From Pseudomonas mucidolens (GTDB lineage Bacteria > Pseudomonadota > Gammaproteobacteria > Pseudomonadales > Pseudomonadaceae): a stretch of 64,000 nucleotides of DNA. The notes below the pieces were generated by a model. That model was not told the DNA's origin, searched no databases, and saw only the letters and a program-made list of their open reading frames with translations. A program made the position numbers and the translations under genes. The stretch lies in assembly GCF_900106045.1 (NCBI RefSeq), contig NZ_LT629802.1:1550001-1614000 (forward strand). Direction: 5' to 3'. This document shows positions 54,060 through 62,762 of this stretch, in pieces (position 1 is the stretch's first letter; each line of letters starts with the position of its first letter).

Positions 54060-54470
54060 TCAGTCAAAGAACTCCATACCTGCATACGGCTCACGTCGGC
54101 ATTGCTCAAGCCGTGAAGCAAGACTGCCTACATGCACTTCCAGGCGATGTCCGTCGGGATCTAGAAAATAAAACGAATGACCTTCGCTCGAATTGGATTT
54201 CCACTCGATAACGTTACGAAGCCGCAAATAAGCAGTGACTTCTTCAAAGTTAGCCTGCCCCACCGAAAATGCACAATGGGTGTAGTCAGGCTGCTTTTGC
54301 GTCACTCGGTTCTCATCGAGAGAAAGGCACAGCCAGAGATCACCGAGAGAAAGATAAGCCCCCGTGTCCCAGCGAGCAGCCAGCCTAAAACCGGGCAGCG
54401 CCAGGTAAAATTCGATGCTGCGAGAGAGGTTCACAACCGCCAAGGTAAGGTGATTCAAGCCAGTCAACAT
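54060..54470 (-). CDS. fosA: Fosfomycin resistance glutathione transferase FosA
   Basis: The 136-residue vicinal-oxygen-chelate enzyme opens the epoxide of fosfomycin with glutathione, using Mn(II) and K(I). Metal ligands fit: His 7 in [10 protein letters not shown], His at about 65 in YTHCAF, and Glu at about 111 in HRLEVHVG. The loop [18 protein letters not shown] contains the potassium and phosphonate-binding residues. Chromosomal fosA is common in Pseudomonas. It converges with the LysR gene. Confidence 0.93.
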   Translation of the reverse strand: MLTGLNHLTLAVVNLSRSIEFYLALPGFRLAARWDTGAYLSLGDLWLCLSLDENRVTQKQPDYTHCAFSVGQANFEEVTAYLRLRNVIEWKSNSSEGHSFYFLDPDGHRLEVHVGSLASRLEQCRREPYAGMEFFD

Positions 54471-54587
54471 GAGCGTCTATCCGAGCCAGGCCACGGGAAA
54501 AGTTGAGGATATCAACATAAACCGCAGGTTGTAGCCCGCATCGAGGATCGCCACGCTAGCAGAGCAGGGCACCCGCCAGAAACAACA

Positions 54588-54608
54588 AGCCCGGCACTCG
54601 GCCGGGCT
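54588..54608 (-). terminator. Intrinsic terminator of the glycine-zipper gene
   Basis: The arms AGCCCGGC and GCCGGGCT with a short loop, read on the minus strand, are followed by TGTTGTTT. It lies 22 bases beyond the stop codon at 54631. Confidence 0.8.
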
Positions 54609-54630
54609 CTGCTTGACGCGCGTCAGGGCA

Positions 54631-55056
54631 TCAGCGGTGTTTGTTCTTGTGTTTGTGTTTGTGCTTGTATTTCTTGCCACCGGAGCGGTGTTTGTCGTCG
54701 TCGTCGGCAAGGTTATTACCTATTGCGCCACCCGCCGCGCCGCCCAGGCCGGCGCCAATAGTGGAGCCGGTGGAGCCGCCGAGGCGATTGCCGATCACTG
54801 AGCCGCCCGCAGACCCCAGGCCACCACCAATGGCTGCTTCGGTTCTGTTGCCGCGTGGCGCGCCGATGGCGCTACCCGCCGCGCCGCCGACGCCAGCGCC
54901 GACTGCAGCCCCTGTGGATCCGCCGATCTGTTGACCGACAACGTTACCCAGAGCGCCACCCAGACCGCCTCCGATAGCGGCGGTGCCGTCTCCAGCAGCC
55001 ATGGCGCCCTGTGTAACCAGTATGCCCAGGGCGAGGGCAGGCAGTGTCATTCGCAT
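54631..55056 (-). CDS. Secreted glycine-zipper protein with a Lys/His-rich tail
   Basis: The 141-residue protein has a signal peptide (MRMTLPALALGILVTQGAMA, cleavage after AMA). The body is two runs of glycine-zipper repeats (GGGLGGALGNVVGQQIGG; GAGVGGAAGSAIG; then GGGLGSAGGSVIGNRLGG and GAGLGGAAGGAIG) that can pack as transmembrane or membrane-associated helices. The tail is acidic (ADDDDK), then basic with alternating Lys and His (YKHKHKHKNKHR), a possible metal- or nucleic acid-binding segment. Similar proteins are frequent in pseudomonads; function is unknown. Confidence 0.8.
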   Translation of the reverse strand: MRMTLPALALGILVTQGAMAAGDGTAAIGGGLGGALGNVVGQQIGGSTGAAVGAGVGGAAGSAIGAPRGNRTEAAIGGGLGSAGGSVIGNRLGGSTGSTIGAGLGGAAGGAIGNNLADDDDKHRSGGKKYKHKHKHKNKHR

Positions 55057-55204
55057 TATGTGAACCTCAGCAGGTAATGATCAGACGCTCACGGATTAAG
55101 ACACGTCTTGTGTTTAAGAACCGGTCCACAGCTCAAAGTTCTTGGGCGGCAAGGCCGGTAGTTGTAACAAACTATTTTCTGCCTGAGGATCCAGCCTGTA
55201 CCAC

Positions 55205-56491
55205 TCAGAATCGGGCGAGTCGATAAGGCGTCAATGCCGGCAAACCCTGCGACGCAGGCGCGCCCCTCGGTGAGGTCATGTGTGCGATGAGCTCCGCGGT
55301 GACGGCCGCTTGAGTCAGGCCCAAATGTTGATGGCCGAAAGCCAGCAGCACCTTGCCGTCGCAGACTTGATCGATGACGGGCAGGGAGTCCGGCAAGGAC
55401 GGGCGAAATCCCATCCATGGCGTGGCGCCCTCGGCGTTCAAGTCACGCCGAAACAAACCCTGGCTCAGGCGGTGCAACTGCCACGCACGCGCCATGTTCG
55501 GCGGCCGATCCAGGCCGGCGAACTCGACAGTTCCCGCCAGCCTCAGGCCGTCGACCATCGGCGTCATGATGAATTTGCGTTCCAGCGAGGTGACAGCGAA
55601 CGGTAGCCGCTGCTGTTCCTGCGGCAGCATCAGGTGATAGCCACGCTCGGTGTCCAACGGCACTTTTCTACCGGTCAGCGCGAGGGTCAGACTGGCAGAG
55701 TGAGCGCCGCAGGCGATTAGTACCTGACGCGCTGACAATTGGCCCTTATCCGTGAGCAATGACACACCCTGCGCCGCAATATGCCCATCCTCGACCCGCT
55801 GTTTGAGGAACTGCACACCGTGGTCCTTGGCGGCCTCGACCAGTGCGCAAACGAGCTGATATGGGTCGAGAAAGTGCCCGGTTTTTGCAAAGAACAAACC
55901 GCCCAGAATCCGCTCACTCAGTTGTGGCGCCGCCGCCTGTACGGCAGCGGCGGACCAGAGCTCGACCGGCACCTGTTGCTGGCACATGCGTGCCTGCAGC
56001 GCTTCAATGGCTGCGCGTGAGTCCGCATCCTCGAACACCAGCAGCGAGCCGTCTTGCTTCAACAGATCGGTCCGGTCTATCGACCCAAGCAAGCGCTGCC
56101 AGGCACCCAGGCTGCTTTCATTGAGCGCGCGAATGCCGGCTATCGTGCGCTGGTAGGGCGCCGAGCGCAGGTTCAGCAGCAGGCGCATGAACCAGGGCAG
56201 GGCGCGAGGCAGGTATTTCCAGTCCAGCCGTAACGGGCCCATCGGGTCCATGAGCATGCCGGGTAAACGTGTGAGGATCGACATATCGGCGATCGGAAAC
56301 ACTTGCTCGGTCGCCAGATGCCCGGCATTGCCGAACGAAGCGCCCATGCCGGGTTCCTGCGGGTCGATGACGACCACGCGGCGGCCCTGGCGAGCCAGTT
56401 GCAAGGCACAGGCGACGCCGATGATGCCGGCGCCGACCACCGCTACGTCGGCCTGATCCATCAGGTTGTTTGCCGAAGGGGAACTGGACAT
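55205..56491 (-). CDS. FAD-dependent D-hydroxyproline/D-amino-acid dehydrogenase
   Basis: The 428-residue DadA-like oxidoreductase has an N-terminal FAD-binding GAGIIG motif (VAVVGAGIIGVACALQLARQ, about 14-33) and VVVIDPQEPG. The C-terminal FAD contact is LLAFGHQHLGLTQAA near residue 390. In the hydroxyproline pathway this enzyme oxidises cis-4-hydroxy-D-proline to pyrroline-4-hydroxy-2-carboxylate (HypO/LhpB role). That substrate is inferred from its neighbours: the epimerase, deaminase and aldehyde dehydrogenase of the same pathway. It is the last gene of the operon, 3 bp after the aldehyde dehydrogenase. Confidence 0.85.
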   Translation of the reverse strand: MSSSPSANNLMDQADVAVVGAGIIGVACALQLARQGRRVVVIDPQEPGMGASFGNAGHLATEQVFPIADMSILTRLPGMLMDPMGPLRLDWKYLPRALPWFMRLLLNLRSAPYQRTIAGIRALNESSLGAWQRLLGSIDRTDLLKQDGSLLVFEDADSRAAIEALQARMCQQQVPVELWSAAAVQAAAPQLSERILGGLFFAKTGHFLDPYQLVCALVEAAKDHGVQFLKQRVEDGHIAAQGVSLLTDKGQLSARQVLIACGAHSASLTLALTGRKVPLDTERGYHLMLPQEQQRLPFAVTSLERKFIMTPMVDGLRLAGTVEFAGLDRPPNMARAWQLHRLSQGLFRRDLNAEGATPWMGFRPSLPDSLPVIDQVCDGKVLLAFGHQHLGLTQAAVTAELIAHMTSPRGAPASQGLPALTPYRLARF

Positions 56492-56494
56492 GGC

Positions 56495-58066
56495 CTAGGC
56501 TTCTCTCTGACCGTCGAGCAAACGCCGCAACGACAGCGGATTGGCCTGTTGGAGCGCGGTCGGCAACAAGCTGTCCGGAAAGTCCTGGTAGCACACCGGG
56601 CGCAGGAACCGCAGGATGGCGGCGGTGCCCACCGAGGTCGAACGCGAGTCCGAGGTGGCCGGAAATGGGCCGCCATGGACCATGGCGTCGCACACTTCAA
56701 CGCCGGTCGGCCAGCCATTCACCAGCAGGCGTCCGGCCTTGCGCTCCAGGGTTGGCAGCAGTGCGCGTGCGTGCTCAAGGTCGTGGTCGTCGAGGTGCAG
56801 GGTGGCGGTCAACTGGCCTTCGAGGTGCTCTGTCACCTTGTGCATTTCCTCCGCGCTGGTGCATTGCACGATCAGCGATGCGGCGCCGAAGACTTCGCTT
56901 TGCAGGCGGTGGTTGGCCAGGAAATCCTGCGCGCCAGTGACGAACAGGTGCGCCTGGCATTGGTTCGGGCCTTCGGCTGCCAATCCGCTGGCCACGACCT
57001 GGGCATGTTCGGCCAAGGTGCCGACACCCGTTTCATAGGCGTTGGAGATGCCGGGGGTGAGCATGGTCTGGGCCGGACTGTGTCGCAGCAGGTCGCTGGC
57101 GGTGTTGATAAAGCGCGCCAGGTCCGGCCCCTGAACGGCAATCACCAGGCCGGGGTTGGTGCAGAACTGGCCGGCCCCTTGGGTCAGGGAGGTGACAAAA
57201 CCTTGCGCCAGCGTTTCGCTGCGAGACTGGAGCGCGGCGGGAAACAGGTAGACCGGGTTGATTGAACTCATCTCCGCGTACACCGGGATTGGCTCGGGAC
57301 GCGCCTGCGCCGCCTTGCACAGCGCGATACCGCCACTTCGCGAACCGGTGAAGCCCACCGCCTTGATACGCGAGTCGTTGACCAAAGCGATCCCCACTTC
57401 GCGTCCGGAGCCGAACAGCAGCGAAAATACCCCGTCGGGCAACCCGCAGTGTTTGACGGCCCGAGCCACCGCACGGCCTACCAGCTCGCTGGTGCCGGGG
57501 TGGGCGCTGTGGGCCTTGACGATCACCGGGCAACCGGCGGCGAGCGCCGACGCGGTGTCGCCGCCGGCCACCGAGAAGGCCAGCGGAAAGTTGCTGGCGC
57601 CGAACACGGCCACTGGCCCCAGGGGGACCTGGCGCTGGCGCAGATCCGCACGGGGCAGCGGTTGGCGTTGCGGCTGTGGGGTGTCGACCCGCACGTCCAG
57701 CCATTCACCGCTGCGCACGGTGCGTGCAAAGGTGCGCAGTTGCTGGCAGGTGCGACCCCGCTCACCCTGAATGCGAGGATGTGGCAGGCCGGTTTCGGCG
57801 ACCGCACGCTCGATCAATTCATCGCCAAGGGCTTCGACTTCGTTAGCGATCGCTTCAAGGAATTCGGCACGCGCCACCAACGGCGTTTCGCGATAGCTAT
57901 CGAAAGCTGACCACGCCAACGCGCAGGCGTGCTCGACCTGCTCGCGGGTGCCGCCGTGGTAGGCCGGCTCCAGCGCGGCATTGGTCGCGGGGTTGATGCC
58001 GCGGATCGCCTCGCGGCTGCCTGGAATGGCGTGCTGACCGATCAGCATATTGCCTGTCAGTGTCAT
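56495..58066 (-). CDS. alpha-Ketoglutarate semialdehyde dehydrogenase (aldehyde dehydrogenase family)
   Basis: The protein has 523 residues from ATG 58064-58066 ([14 protein letters not shown]); the extension to 58141 is not family-like. The catalytic Cys is in [12 protein letters not shown] near residue 305 and the general base Glu in [17 protein letters not shown] near 270. NAD(P) binding is in [20 protein letters not shown] near 155. This branch of the superfamily (KGSADH type) makes 2-oxoglutarate from its semialdehyde, the last step of hydroxyproline degradation. The assignment rests on branch similarity plus operon context. Confidence 0.88.
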   Translation of the reverse strand: MTLTGNMLIGQHAIPGSREAIRGINPATNAALEPAYHGGTREQVEHACALAWSAFDSYRETPLVARAEFLEAIANEVEALGDELIERAVAETGLPHPRIQGERGRTCQQLRTFARTVRSGEWLDVRVDTPQPQRQPLPRADLRQRQVPLGPVAVFGASNFPLAFSVAGGDTASALAAGCPVIVKAHSAHPGTSELVGRAVARAVKHCGLPDGVFSLLFGSGREVGIALVNDSRIKAVGFTGSRSGGIALCKAAQARPEPIPVYAEMSSINPVYLFPAALQSRSETLAQGFVTSLTQGAGQFCTNPGLVIAVQGPDLARFINTASDLLRHSPAQTMLTPGISNAYETGVGTLAEHAQVVASGLAAEGPNQCQAHLFVTGAQDFLANHRLQSEVFGAASLIVQCTSAEEMHKVTEHLEGQLTATLHLDDHDLEHARALLPTLERKAGRLLVNGWPTGVEVCDAMVHGGPFPATSDSRSTSVGTAAILRFLRPVCYQDFPDSLLPTALQQANPLSLRRLLDGQREA

Positions 58067-58147
58067 GGTTTGATCCTGATAATGAGTGTCCTTGAAAGGC
58101 CTCTGGCCGCTGTGAGGGCGAGTTGCCTCACAGCGGCGCACCGGGTG

Positions 58148-59095
58148 TCAGTCGACGTTCTGCTCGGCCGACCAGTTGGCATACCACTGACGGAACAGGC
58201 TGTACTGGTTCTCGGCATAACGTCGTTGGGCATCGCTGAGCGCATCGCTCGCGTTGAAGTGCAGGCTGTAGGCCTGGTCGCCATTGAGCACCATCAGGTG
58301 CTTGTAATACAGCACCAGGTCGCAGCCTTCATCGAAGGACGACAACACCGCCAGCGCGGCTTCCAGCTCGCGGGCCAGCCGGCGGGCCTTGGCGTCACCC
58401 TTGGCGGCCTTCTTGCTCAATGCGACCAGTTGCAGGACTTCCCGTGGCAAGGCGTTGCCGATGCCGGTGATGGCGCCGGTGGCGTTGCAGTTGACGAAGC
58501 CATGCACCACTTGGGTATCGACACCCACCATTAGGGTCACGGCATCGTCCTGGGACGTGATGTGTTCCGCCGCGTAGCGCAAGTCGGCGCCGCCGCCGAA
58601 CTCCTTGAAACCGATCAGGTTGGGGTATTCGCGACGCAGCTCGAAGAACAAATCGGCGCGGGTCGCAAAGCCGTAATAAGGACTGTTGTAAATCACCGCC
58701 GGCAGGTTCGGCGCGGCGCCAAGAATGGCGGCGAAATGGGCCTTTTGCGCAGTCGCCGAAGCGCCGCGCGACAGCACGCGCGGAATCACCATCAAGCCCT
58801 GGGCGCCGACCTTCGCCGCGTGGGCGGCATGGGCTACCGCTTCACGGCTGTTGACTGCACCGGTGCCGACGATGGTCGGCACGCCGGCCGCCACCAGGCG
58901 CGCCACGCCTTCCTGGCGCTCGGCTTCGGTCAGCAACGGCCAGTCGCCCATGGAGCCGCAGTAGACCACGGCGCTCATGCCGATATCGATCAGTTCCCGG
59001 CCCTTGGCGACCAGCGCGTCAAAGTCCGGTTTGCGTGCGGCGGTGCACGGCGTCATCAGGGCAGGAATGCAGCCGGTGAAGATGTTATCGCTCAT
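58148..59095 (-). CDS. lhpC: 1-Pyrroline-4-hydroxy-2-carboxylate deaminase (DapA family)
   Basis: The protein has 315 residues from ATG 59093-59095 (MSDNIFTGCIPALMTP), with GGAG upstream; the frame extension to 59248 is rejected. It has the DapA/NAL TIM-barrel fold with Schiff-base Lys in LIGFKEFGGGADLRY near residue 165 and Tyr in VIYNSPYYGF near 137. YCGSMGDWPLLTEAER replaces the DapA GTTGE motif, as in the hydroxyproline branch. The enzyme removes water and ammonia from the pyrroline to give 2-oxoglutarate semialdehyde. Its place between the epimerase and the semialdehyde dehydrogenase supports the call. Confidence 0.88.
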   Translation of the reverse strand: MSDNIFTGCIPALMTPCTAARKPDFDALVAKGRELIDIGMSAVVYCGSMGDWPLLTEAERQEGVARLVAAGVPTIVGTGAVNSREAVAHAAHAAKVGAQGLMVIPRVLSRGASATAQKAHFAAILGAAPNLPAVIYNSPYYGFATRADLFFELRREYPNLIGFKEFGGGADLRYAAEHITSQDDAVTLMVGVDTQVVHGFVNCNATGAITGIGNALPREVLQLVALSKKAAKGDAKARRLARELEAALAVLSSFDEGCDLVLYYKHLMVLNGDQAYSLHFNASDALSDAQRRYAENQYSLFRQWYANWSAEQNVD

Positions 59096-59142
59096 TGTTC
59101 TATCTCCGTGGGAAAGGTCTGTTGAAGCCAAGCCGAGGCATT

Positions 59143-60069
59143 TCAAATGCCCCAGGCGAAGGGATCCTGCGCGTCGATCAGCAGCGTGCTGTCGGCAGTC
59201 ATGTAGGCGCGGCCGGTGATGTAGGGACGGATGCGTTCGCCTTCCCATTCAAAACGGCCCTCGAATTGGCTGGCGGTAATGCTCGCTTGCACCCAGAGCT
59301 CACCGGGCGCCAGCTTTCCCTCGGCGGCCAGGCACGCCAGTTTGGCGCTGGTGCCGGTGCCGCAGGGCGAGCGGTCGTAGGCTTTGCCGGGGCACATGAC
59401 GAAGTTGCGGCTGTCGGCCCGGTCGTCGTCGGCAAACAGTTCGATATGGTCGATCAGGGTGCCGTCTTCGCCGTGGATGCCTTGGTCTTCGAGGGCCTTG
59501 AGCATCGCCCAGGTGAAGTCGGTGAGGCTGTCGACGTGGTCCATGTGCAACGTCTGGCCATGCTCGGAGACCAGGAAGAACCAGTTGCCGCCCCACGCGA
59601 TATCGCCGTGGATCCGTCCGTGTCCGGGTACTTCCACCGCTACTTGCTGGCGATAGCGATAGGCGGGCACGTTGCGCAGGGTAACGGCGCCGTCCTCATG
59701 CAAGGTGGCGCTGACGGTGCCCACCGGGGTGTCGATCTGGTGCACGCCTGGAGCGATGTGCCCCAGGTAGTGCAAGGACGCGACGAGGCCGATGGTGCCG
59801 TGGCCACACATGCCGAGGTAACCGGCATTGTTGAAGAAAATCACCCCACAGGTGGCACCCTCGGAAACCGGCGCGCAGTACAGCGCACCCACCAGCACAT
59901 CGTTGCCACGAGGCTCCAGCAGGCAGGCGCGACGCCAACGGTCATGCTCGGTGCGCAAGTTGTCGAGCTGTTCAGGCAAGGTGCTGCCGGCAAGCTCGGG
60001 AAAACCATGCATGACCAGCCGCGTGGGTTCGCCGCCGGTATGCGAGTCAATCACGTGTAGTTGTTTCAT
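59143..60069 (-). CDS. lhpA: 4-Hydroxyproline 2-epimerase
   Basis: The 308-residue member of the proline racemase family is cofactor-independent. It uses two cysteines that act as acid and base: GMCGHGTIG near residue 88 and [14 protein letters not shown] near 236, both present. [17 protein letters not shown] at the start is the family block. The intact Cys pair separates it from trans-3-hydroxyproline dehydratases, in which one is Thr. It converts trans-4-hydroxy-L-proline to cis-4-hydroxy-D-proline, the first catabolic step. It lies between the permease and the deaminase gene. Confidence 0.94.
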   Translation of the reverse strand: MKQLHVIDSHTGGEPTRLVMHGFPELAGSTLPEQLDNLRTEHDRWRRACLLEPRGNDVLVGALYCAPVSEGATCGVIFFNNAGYLGMCGHGTIGLVASLHYLGHIAPGVHQIDTPVGTVSATLHEDGAVTLRNVPAYRYRQQVAVEVPGHGRIHGDIAWGGNWFFLVSEHGQTLHMDHVDSLTDFTWAMLKALEDQGIHGEDGTLIDHIELFADDDRADSRNFVMCPGKAYDRSPCGTGTSAKLACLAAEGKLAPGELWVQASITASQFEGRFEWEGERIRPYITGRAYMTADSTLLIDAQDPFAWGI

Positions 60070-60099
60070 AAACCTGTCCCTTGAGTGATTGGCGGGTCT

Positions 60100-61728
60100 T
60101 CAAGACGAAAGTTGAGTGCCGGCGATAGGCGTCGCTGCGGTGGGCAGCACGGCTTCGCTTTCATCGTCTTCGTGGTCGAGCTCAATCAGGTGCGCTGGTA
60201 CGCCGGTGGCCGCGCCCCAGTAGTAGATCCCCAGCGCGCAGGCCGCGACGACCAAGGTGTCGAACGGATGGCTGAGCACGCCCAGGCCGCCAAAACTGCC
60301 GAGTTTCGAGAGCACGATGGTCACCGCGTAGAAGCCGATCAGCCAGGCGCTGGAGCGCACTTGTCGGGCCAGGCTCAGGTGCTGCGTCGGCACCAGGCGG
60401 CCACACAACAGGTACACCACAAACATCACGATCTGCAGCCCCAGCAGCCAGGACACAGTGTTCCAGCCGGACCAGTAGACGATCAGCGCGGCGATGATGA
60501 ACGACAGCGGGCCCAGTACACTCATCCCCTTGACCCGGAACGGGCGCGGCATGTCCGGGGCGTTGCGACGCAGCGCGGCGACACATACCGGGGCGACGGC
60601 GTAGCTCAGCACCAGCGCGGCGGACACCACGTTGATCAGCGCTTCCCAGGATGGGAATGGCAGGGTCCAGAACACCGACAAGCCAAAGGTCAGCCACAGC
60701 GCCGCGCGCGGGATGCCGGACTTTTTATCGATCCGCGTGAAGAGCTTGAAGAAGGTCCCGGTCTGCGCCCAGCCATAGATCACCCGTGGCGTCGCGTTCA
60801 TGTAGATGTTGCCGCAGCCGCTGGGGGAGATGACTGCGTCGGCGACCACCAGATAGGCCAGCCAACCCACGCCCAAGGCCAGGGCAATATCGCGGTATGG
60901 CAACGCCAGTTCCTTGCTGATACCGGCCCAGCCGTTGGCGAGCATTTCCGTAGGCACGCCGCCGAGGAAAGCCACTTGCAGCAATACATAGATGGCGGTG
61001 GACAGCAGTACCGAGAGGATCATGGCAATGGGAATGGTGCGTTGCGGGTTCTTCACCTCGCTGGCCACCGAGATGATCGGCGTCAGCCCCAGGTAAGCGA
61101 AAATCACCCCGCCAGCGGAGACTGCCATTTCAATGCCCGAGAGGCCAAACGGCGCGAAACCCTGGGCATAAAAATTCTCTGGCTTGAAGAAGGTAAACAA
61201 CACCCCGATCACCAGCAGCGGCACGATGAATTTGAACACGCTCACCAGATTGTTGGCGATGGCGAAGGTCTTCACGCTGCGGTAATTGAGGACGAAGAAC
61301 AGGCAGAGCAGACCGAACTGCAGCAACCATCCGAGAGGAGTAGGGTCGCTGGAACTGGCCTTGGTCAGCTCGGGAAACCACGCGGCGGCATATTGTCGGG
61401 CGGCGACCACTTCAATCGCCACCAGGCTTGAGAAGGCGATCAGTGTGATAAAGCCCATCAGATAACCTAGCAGCGGACCGTGGGAATACACCGGGTAGCG
61501 CACCACACCGCCGGCACGGGGCAAAGCAGCCCCCAATTCGCAATACACAATACCCAGCAACAGCACGGCAAAACCGCCGAGTATCCAGGAAAAAATCCCC
61601 GCCGGACCGGCGATGGCCGACACGTGACTGGCGGCGAACAACCAGCCAGAACCAAAGATGGCTCCCAGTCCGATAAAGGTGAGGTCGATCAGAGACAGCT
61701 GTTTCTTGAACTTGCCTTGGGCTGACAT
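60100..61728 (-). CDS. APC-superfamily amino acid permease (probable hydroxyproline uptake)
   Basis: The 542-residue inner-membrane transporter has about 12-14 helices. The first unwound helix has the APC substrate motif FIGLGAIFGSGWLFAASHVS near residue 17-36. ITLIAFSSLVAIEVVAARQY and AVSAGGVIFAYLGLTPIISVASE match helices 3 and 6. The cytoplasmic C-terminus is acidic (ELDHEDDESEAVLP). It is the first gene of the catabolic operon and 30 bp upstream of the epimerase, so hydroxyproline or a peptide-derived proline analogue is the likely cargo (inferred). Confidence 0.87.
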   Translation of the reverse strand: MSAQGKFKKQLSLIDLTFIGLGAIFGSGWLFAASHVSAIAGPAGIFSWILGGFAVLLLGIVYCELGAALPRAGGVVRYPVYSHGPLLGYLMGFITLIAFSSLVAIEVVAARQYAAAWFPELTKASSSDPTPLGWLLQFGLLCLFFVLNYRSVKTFAIANNLVSVFKFIVPLLVIGVLFTFFKPENFYAQGFAPFGLSGIEMAVSAGGVIFAYLGLTPIISVASEVKNPQRTIPIAMILSVLLSTAIYVLLQVAFLGGVPTEMLANGWAGISKELALPYRDIALALGVGWLAYLVVADAVISPSGCGNIYMNATPRVIYGWAQTGTFFKLFTRIDKKSGIPRAALWLTFGLSVFWTLPFPSWEALINVVSAALVLSYAVAPVCVAALRRNAPDMPRPFRVKGMSVLGPLSFIIAALIVYWSGWNTVSWLLGLQIVMFVVYLLCGRLVPTQHLSLARQVRSSAWLIGFYAVTIVLSKLGSFGGLGVLSHPFDTLVVAACALGIYYWGAATGVPAHLIELDHEDDESEAVLPTAATPIAGTQLSS

Positions 61729-61949
61729 GGCGGCGCCTTCTTGTGGTTTTTTGGATAGGCATGCAGTGGCGTTACAGTGAACCCATCGACGGCGTCGCGA
61801 TTGATGTTTTGCGCGGTAAAAATGACGAAATCAGCACAATCGACCGCTTGGGAGGAGTCCTCGACACGCTCGCGATGATCCGGCAATCTGCTGGCCAGGC
61901 GTTGCTCGGCGGGCGCCTGGCCTACCCGAAAAGTGAGGACGTCAGTGTC
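61729..61949. promoter_or_regulatory. Divergent promoter region of the hydroxyproline operon and its regulator
   Basis: About 220 bases separate the permease start from the regulator start that I prefer. A frame open from 61743 would nearly fill it, but then no room would be left for the permease promoter. No clear operator repeat is visible. Confidence 0.4.
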
Positions 61950-62747
61950 ATGATGCAGAATGCGTTCGCGAACCTTTGCCAAGGCAGCGACTTGAACCGC
62001 CCGCAGACCCTCGAGCAGTTACTGGCGGGCGTGACAGTGTTGCTGCCGATGCTGGACGTGATTCCAAATGCGGCGATGTTTATCAAGGATGTCCAGGCGC
62101 GTTACGTCATGGCCAACCGCACCCTGGTGCAACGCTGTGGCTTGAAACACCTGCAGCCGCTACTCGGAAAAACCAGCGCCGAGGTGTTCCCCGCGCAGCT
62201 TGGTCCCGGTTATACCGAGCAGGATCGGCGGGTGCTGGAGCAAGGGTTGGTGCTGGAGGATCAACTGGAATTGCACCTGTACGGCAGTCGTGAGCCCGGT
62301 TGGTGCCTGACCCACAAATGGCCACTGTATAACCGTGACGGCGCAATCATCGGGTTGGCGGGCATTTCCGTCGACCTGCAGTCGGCCAGCGAAACGCATC
62401 CTGCCTATCAACGGCTGGCGGCGGTGGATGAGCACATTCGAGCGCATTTCAACCGGCGTGTGAGCTTGGGCGAACTGACGCGGATCGCCGGTATTTCAGT
62501 GGCGCAGCTGGAGCGCTACTGCAAGCGCGTGTTCCACCTGACACCCCGCCAGATGATCCAGAAAGTGCGTCTGGAACATGCCCACCGTCTGTTGCATACC
62601 GATATGCCGATCACCGACGTCGCACTCCAGTGTGGCTACACCGATCACAGTGCGTTTACCCGACAGTTCAAGGCGCTGACCGGATTCACCCCGCGCCAGT
62701 ACCGGCAGGCCACCGAAAACGTGGGGCACGAGGCTAAAGCCTTTTAG
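61950..62747 (+). CDS. PAS-AraC family transcriptional regulator of the hydroxyproline genes
   Basis: The first ATG at 61950 (MMQNAFANLCQG; GAGGAC about 12 bases upstream) gives 265 residues; the longer frame from 61743 has an atypical N-terminus and covers the promoter region. A PAS-like sensor (about 40-150; MFIKDVQARYVMANRTLVQR, LTHKWPLYNRDGAIIGLAGI) is followed by two AraC helix-turn-helix motifs (about 165-260; LTRIAGISVAQLERYCKRVF, ALQCGYTDHSAFTRQFKALT). Divergent from the catabolic operon, it is the likely inducer-dependent activator (LhpR role). Confidence 0.87.
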   Translation: MMQNAFANLCQGSDLNRPQTLEQLLAGVTVLLPMLDVIPNAAMFIKDVQARYVMANRTLVQRCGLKHLQPLLGKTSAEVFPAQLGPGYTEQDRRVLEQGLVLEDQLELHLYGSREPGWCLTHKWPLYNRDGAIIGLAGISVDLQSASETHPAYQRLAAVDEHIRAHFNRRVSLGELTRIAGISVAQLERYCKRVFHLTPRQMIQKVRLEHAHRLLHTDMPITDVALQCGYTDHSAFTRQFKALTGFTPRQYRQATENVGHEAKAF

Positions 62748-62762
62748 CGCTACGCCTGCCTT

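Noticed and set aside
56303-57265. Plus-strand frames of 200-450 codons opposite the hydroxyproline operon (here and at 59095-60060, 60085-61431)
   Set aside because: They are shadows of well-recognised minus-strand enzymes and the permease, and are rich in Gly, His, Arg and Gln.
61743-61949. 69-residue N-terminal extension of the PAS-AraC regulator
   Set aside because: It would cover almost all of the promoter space of the divergent permease, has no family similarity, and ATG 61950 has a ribosome-binding site.
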